Shown one piece after another: positions 61,720 through 64,000 of a stretch of DNA of 64,000 nt; the first letter of the stretch is position 1, and every line of letters begins with the position of its first letter. Below the pieces are notes generated by a model that saw only the letters and a list, made by a program, of their open reading frames with translations, did not search any database and was not told the origin of the DNA. Source of the DNA: Hyphomicrobiales bacterium (GTDB lineage Bacteria > Pseudomonadota > Alphaproteobacteria > Rhizobiales > Phreatobacteraceae); contig JAFKKV010000010.1 in NCBI GenBank assembly GCA_017304475.1, forward strand, positions 62,001-126,000, in the 5' to 3' direction. The translations under genes and the position numbers were made by a program.

Positions 61720-63456
61720 CTACTCGGCTGCGATCGGCTTGGCGTCCTCGCCCGATAGGGCCGGTTCGAAGGGCTCGGCTGGTTCGAAGGGCTCGGCCGT
61801 TTCGAACGACCCGTCCGTTTCGAACGGCGCGGCGGTTTCGAAAGGCTCCGCAGCATCGAAAGATCCGGCGGGTTCGAAAGATCCGGCTGCTTCGATGGGC
61901 GCGGTGGGTCCGACGGCTTCGCGCGGCTCGGCCCCGCCGAGCATCAGCGCCTTGGCCGAGGCGAGCTTGGAGATGGCGGCCGCCGGCTTTCCCATGGCCT
62001 TAGGACCGCCCGGCAAGGTGCGCCAGCCGACGCCGGCGATCGACACCGTCCGGTTGCCGCGAAAATCGGCCTCGCTGCGGATCAGGCCCTGTTCGCCCAT
62101 ATAGGTCAGCAGCCAGCGGCCGCGCGAGGGCGAATGGCTGCCATAGGCCCGTGCCAATGCCTCGTCGGAGGGGCAGACCGCCTGCTCGCGCGCGGCGCGC
62201 GCCACCAGCAGGAACACGCCCTGCATTTCCTCCGGCAGGCTCTCGGAGACCTCCAGCACCTGCTGCCAGGCCTCGTCGCCGCCCTCGGCGCTGACGCCGG
62301 CGCGCGCCAAAGCCAGCCGGCGGCGGAAGGCCGACATGTCCTGGCCGAAGCCGCCGAGCTTGCGCAGCCGGCAGTGGAACTGGAAATCCTGGTAGAGCAG
62401 CGGCACCGGCCGAAACGCCGCTTCCGGGTCCGACAGGAGCTCGGCATAGATGCCGTCGAGCAATTCCTGGCGCTCCTCCTCCGAGCGCGGATCGGTTTCC
62501 GGCTCGGGCGGCATGTCGATCGATTTCGAGGTCTCGATCCGCCGCATCAGGTCGGCGGTGGCGATCGAGCGCGACGGGTTCGACGCCGGCATGGGCAGCA
62601 CTTCGGCGCCCGGGTCGAAGATCAGGTCCTCGAGCGCATCGCGCGAGGTCTCCGGCAGCGGCATCAGCGAGGGGCGCCCGCTGCGGCCGGCCGTATCGAC
62701 CGCGCCGATCCGGATCGACAGCGGGCGGCGCGACAAGGCCGGGCCGAGCGCCACGAACTGGCCGGGATCGAGATCGCGAAAGGCTTCGGCCTGGCGCCGC
62801 TCCATGCCGAGCAGGTCCGCGGCGCGCGCCATGTCGATATCGAGAAAGGTGCGCCCCATCAGGAAGTTCGAAGCTTCAGCCGCGACGTTCTTGGCGAGCT
62901 TGGCCAGGCGCTGGGTGGCGATAATGCCGGCAAGCCCGCGTTTGCGGCCGCGGCACATCAGGTTGGTCATGGCGCTGAGCGAGGTCTTGCGGGCCTCGTC
63001 CGAGACCTCTCCGGCGATCGCCGGGGCGAACAGCTGGGCTTCGTCTACCGCGATCAGCATGGGAAACCAGACGGTCCGGTCGGCGTCGAACAGGCTGTTC
63101 AGGAAAGCCGCCGCGCAGCGCATCTGCTCTTCGGCGTCGAGCCCCTCGAGATTGAGCACGACCGAGGCGCGGTGCTGACGGATGCGGGTGGCGATCCGCG
63201 TCAATTCGCCGGGGCTGCGCTCGGCATCGACGATGGTATGGCCGAACCGCTCGGAGAAACTGACGAAATCGCCCTCCGGGTCGATGATCGCCTGCTGCAC
63301 CCAGCCGGCGCTCTGTTCCAGGAGCCGGCGCAGCAGATGCGACTTCCCCGACCCGGAATTGCCTTGCACGAGCAACCGGGTGGAAAGCAGCTCTTCCAGG
63401 TCGAGCTTGGCGGGTTCGCCCGCCGATGTCGTCCCAAGATCGATGCCGACTTTCAT
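61720..63456 (-). CDS. HerA/FtsK-like P-loop ATPase (DUF87) with hexapeptide-repeat tail
   Basis: A 578-residue ATPase of the HerA/DUF87 type, thought to translocate DNA as a hexamer. Walker A is GNSGSGKS (32-39), Walker B is MLIAVDEAQLF near 135, and the arginine-finger region is around RGRKRGLAGIIATQRLAK. Residues 330-480 form an alpha-helical domain with no known name. The C-terminal 75 residues contain eight FE-containing hexapeptides from an 18-bp array. ATG 63456 is chosen as the domain starts there; ATG 63468 is an alternative. No nurA-like nuclease gene is adjacent. Confidence 0.85.
   Translation of the reverse strand: MKVGIDLGTTSAGEPAKLDLEELLSTRLLVQGNSGSGKSHLLRRLLEQSAGWVQQAIIDPEGDFVSFSERFGHTIVDAERSPGELTRIATRIRQHRASVVLNLEGLDAEEQMRCAAAFLNSLFDADRTVWFPMLIAVDEAQLFAPAIAGEVSDEARKTSLSAMTNLMCRGRKRGLAGIIATQRLAKLAKNVAAEASNFLMGRTFLDIDMARAADLLGMERRQAEAFRDLDPGQFVALGPALSRRPLSIRIGAVDTAGRSGRPSLMPLPETSRDALEDLIFDPGAEVLPMPASNPSRSIATADLMRRIETSKSIDMPPEPETDPRSEEERQELLDGIYAELLSDPEAAFRPVPLLYQDFQFHCRLRKLGGFGQDMSAFRRRLALARAGVSAEGGDEAWQQVLEVSESLPEEMQGVFLLVARAAREQAVCPSDEALARAYGSHSPSRGRWLLTYMGEQGLIRSEADFRGNRTVSIAGVGWRTLPGGPKAMGKPAAAISKLASAKALMLGGAEPREAVGPTAPIEAAGSFEPAGSFDAAEPFETAAPFETDGSFETAEPFEPAEPFEPALSGEDAKPIAAE
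61763..61906. repeat. Eight tandem 18-bp repeats
   Basis: Eight units of 18 bp, each starting near GGTTCGAA or GTTTCGAA, run end to end with point differences. They encode a hexapeptide repeat, consensus [SP]FE[PT]A[GE], in the tail of the HerA-like ATPase on the minus strand. Such arrays can change copy number by slippage. Confidence 0.85.
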
Positions 63457-63552
63457 TCCACCTCGCATGCCCTGCCATTGGCGGCCGGGACATTATCACG
63501 GCAGGCGGCCGCGGCGGATGCCGTTGCCGGCCCTCCACAGGAGATCTCAGCC

Positions 63553-63690
63553 ATGCCCTGTCGTCATTGCGCAGCGCGCGGCCAAGGCCGAATCGCCACT
63601 CTCGTCACGCATTCATACAATGCTCCGCCGGCGCTCGCAGGCACTCCGGCGGGCGGTCGCGATCACAAACCGAAACCGTGGATAAGCTGA
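63553..63690 (+). CDS. Putative 45-residue protein with a CxxC motif
   Basis: An ATG at 63553 follows AGGAG (63539-63543) by 9 nt and opens a 45-codon frame beginning MPCRHCAARG and ending KPWIS. The CxxC at residues 3-6 could bind a metal. It is divergent from the ATPase gene and has no recognised relatives. The ribosome-binding site is the main evidence; the frame is short enough to be chance. Confidence 0.35.
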   Translation: MPCRHCAARGQGRIATLVTHSYNAPPALAGTPAGGRDHKPKPWIS

Positions 63691-63696
63691 AAGAGG

Positions 63697-64000
63697 TCAC
63701 GCCACGCCGCGCTTGCGTCCCTCCCAATAGGGCGCGCGCAAGACCTTGCGATCGATCTTGCCGAGACCGGTGACCGGGATGGCTTCGACGAAATTCACCG
63801 ATTTCGGCGCCCAGGGCGCACCGCGCCGCGCCTTCACATGGGCCTGCAGTTCCTCGGTGCTGGCGGCCGCCCCCGGTTTCAGCACGACGAAGGCGGTGAC
63901 CGCTTCGCCCCACTTCTCGTCGGGAATGCCGATGACGGCCGCGGAAGCGACCGAGCCATGCGCCATCAGCGCATCCTCGACCTCGCGCGGATAGATGTTG
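63697..64000 (-). CDS. Acyl-CoA synthetase / long-chain fatty acid-CoA ligase, C-terminal part
   Basis: Only the C-terminal 101 residues are in the window; the start lies beyond position 64000. The small C-terminal domain of the AMP-forming (ANL) family is clear: NIYPREVEDAL at the hinge, then VIGIPDEKWGEAVTAFVVLKPG and the catalytic lysine in VTGLGKIDRKVLRAPYW. It activates a carboxylic acid with ATP and CoA. Which acid cannot be told from this part. It is the last gene in the window and is separated from the ATPase by about 240 bp. Confidence 0.88.
   Translation of the reverse strand, partial: NIYPREVEDALMAHGSVASAAVIGIPDEKWGEAVTAFVVLKPGAAASTEELQAHVKARRGAPWAPKSVNFVEAIPVTGLGKIDRKVLRAPYWEGRKRGVA

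Noticed and set aside
61763..61906. GGTTCGAA motifs resembling tRNA T-loops, or a CRISPR-like array
   Set aside because: The 18-bp period is in frame with a coding sequence, has no spacers of CRISPR length and no cloverleaf around it.
61634..62104. Plus-strand frame with GSKGSA repeats
   Set aside because: It is the antisense reading of the 18-bp array that belongs to the minus-strand ATPase.

Overview
The window looks like ordinary chromosomal DNA of a high-GC alphaproteobacterium, most likely of the order Hyphomicrobiales (Rhizobiales). The evidence is the ispH-thrB-rnhA gene order, a PmtA-type phospholipid methyltransferase, DUF882, DUF1236 and DUF4031 proteins, a Cys-free L36, an NtrC-type regulator preceded by a perfect CtrA-type motif, and dispersed palindromic repeats typical of this order. 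The genus cannot be fixed from sequence alone. I see no phage, integrase, transposase, CRISPR array, rRNA or tRNA.

Layout. 1-6.9 kb (all minus): cell-envelope genes (DUF882/M15 peptidase cut by the window edge, L,D-transpeptidase), a sigma-54 response regulator, a glycosyltransferase and an LpxH-like phosphoesterase. 7.1-10.8 kb (plus): pmtA, an M3 peptidase, a SnoaL-like protein and a small membrane protein. 10.8-11.7 kb: a pair of inverted palindromic repeats, then an AbrB-Doc toxin-antitoxin pair with a perfect palindromic operator. 11.8-18.5 kb (plus): ABC1 kinase, glyoxalase, DUF4031, ispH, thrB, rnhA, amidase, cupin. 18.5-23.2 kb: peroxiredoxin, DsbD-alpha-like protein, YqgE, MmcQ/YjbR, and a divergent LysR/BASS-transporter pair. 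23.3-28.1 kb: pyruvate kinase, a periplasmic binding protein, a hydrolase, a TPR protein, rpmJ and a DUF1236 protein. 28.2-33.5 kb: GT39 glycosyltransferase, HutD, an orphan TRAP binding protein, prfC. 33.5-37.1 kb (minus): two paralogous lipoprotein hydrolases, an ICMT-like methyltransferase and a membrane lipase-like protein. 37.1-39.4 kb (plus): a prephenate dehydrogenase behind a putative Tyr-Tyr leader peptide, then a TctC-type binding protein. 39.4-44.7 kb: a 55-bp inverted repeat, a sulfatase operon, a TTC38-like protein and an AmpR-like regulator. 44.9-47.8 kb (minus): a GMC oxidoreductase / small subunit / dehalogenase-like hydrolase operon. 48.1-57.9 kb: what looks like an organosulfur acquisition and desulfonation cluster (LLM monooxygenase, two binding proteins, an ABC permease and ATPase, OsmC, an acyl-CoA-dehydrogenase-like monooxygenase), interrupted by a minus-strand DapA-like/TctC pair. 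58-64 kb: a second inverted repeat pair, an NTF2-like protein, an Ada-AlkA fusion, a DHA2 exporter, a HerA-like ATPase with an 18-bp repeat tail, and the end of an acyl-CoA ligase.

The most interesting non-coding signals are: (i) a possible tyrosine attenuator (promoter, 16-codon ORF with tandem Tyr codons, mutually exclusive hairpins) ahead of prephenate dehydrogenase; (ii) the CtrA-type site ahead of the TacA-like regulator; (iii) two far-apart repeat pairs whose hairpin arms show compensatory changes; and (iv) the palindrome ahead of the AbrB-Doc operon. Starts were moved inward from the longest open frame wherever a ribosome-binding site, signal peptide or neighbouring gene supported it.
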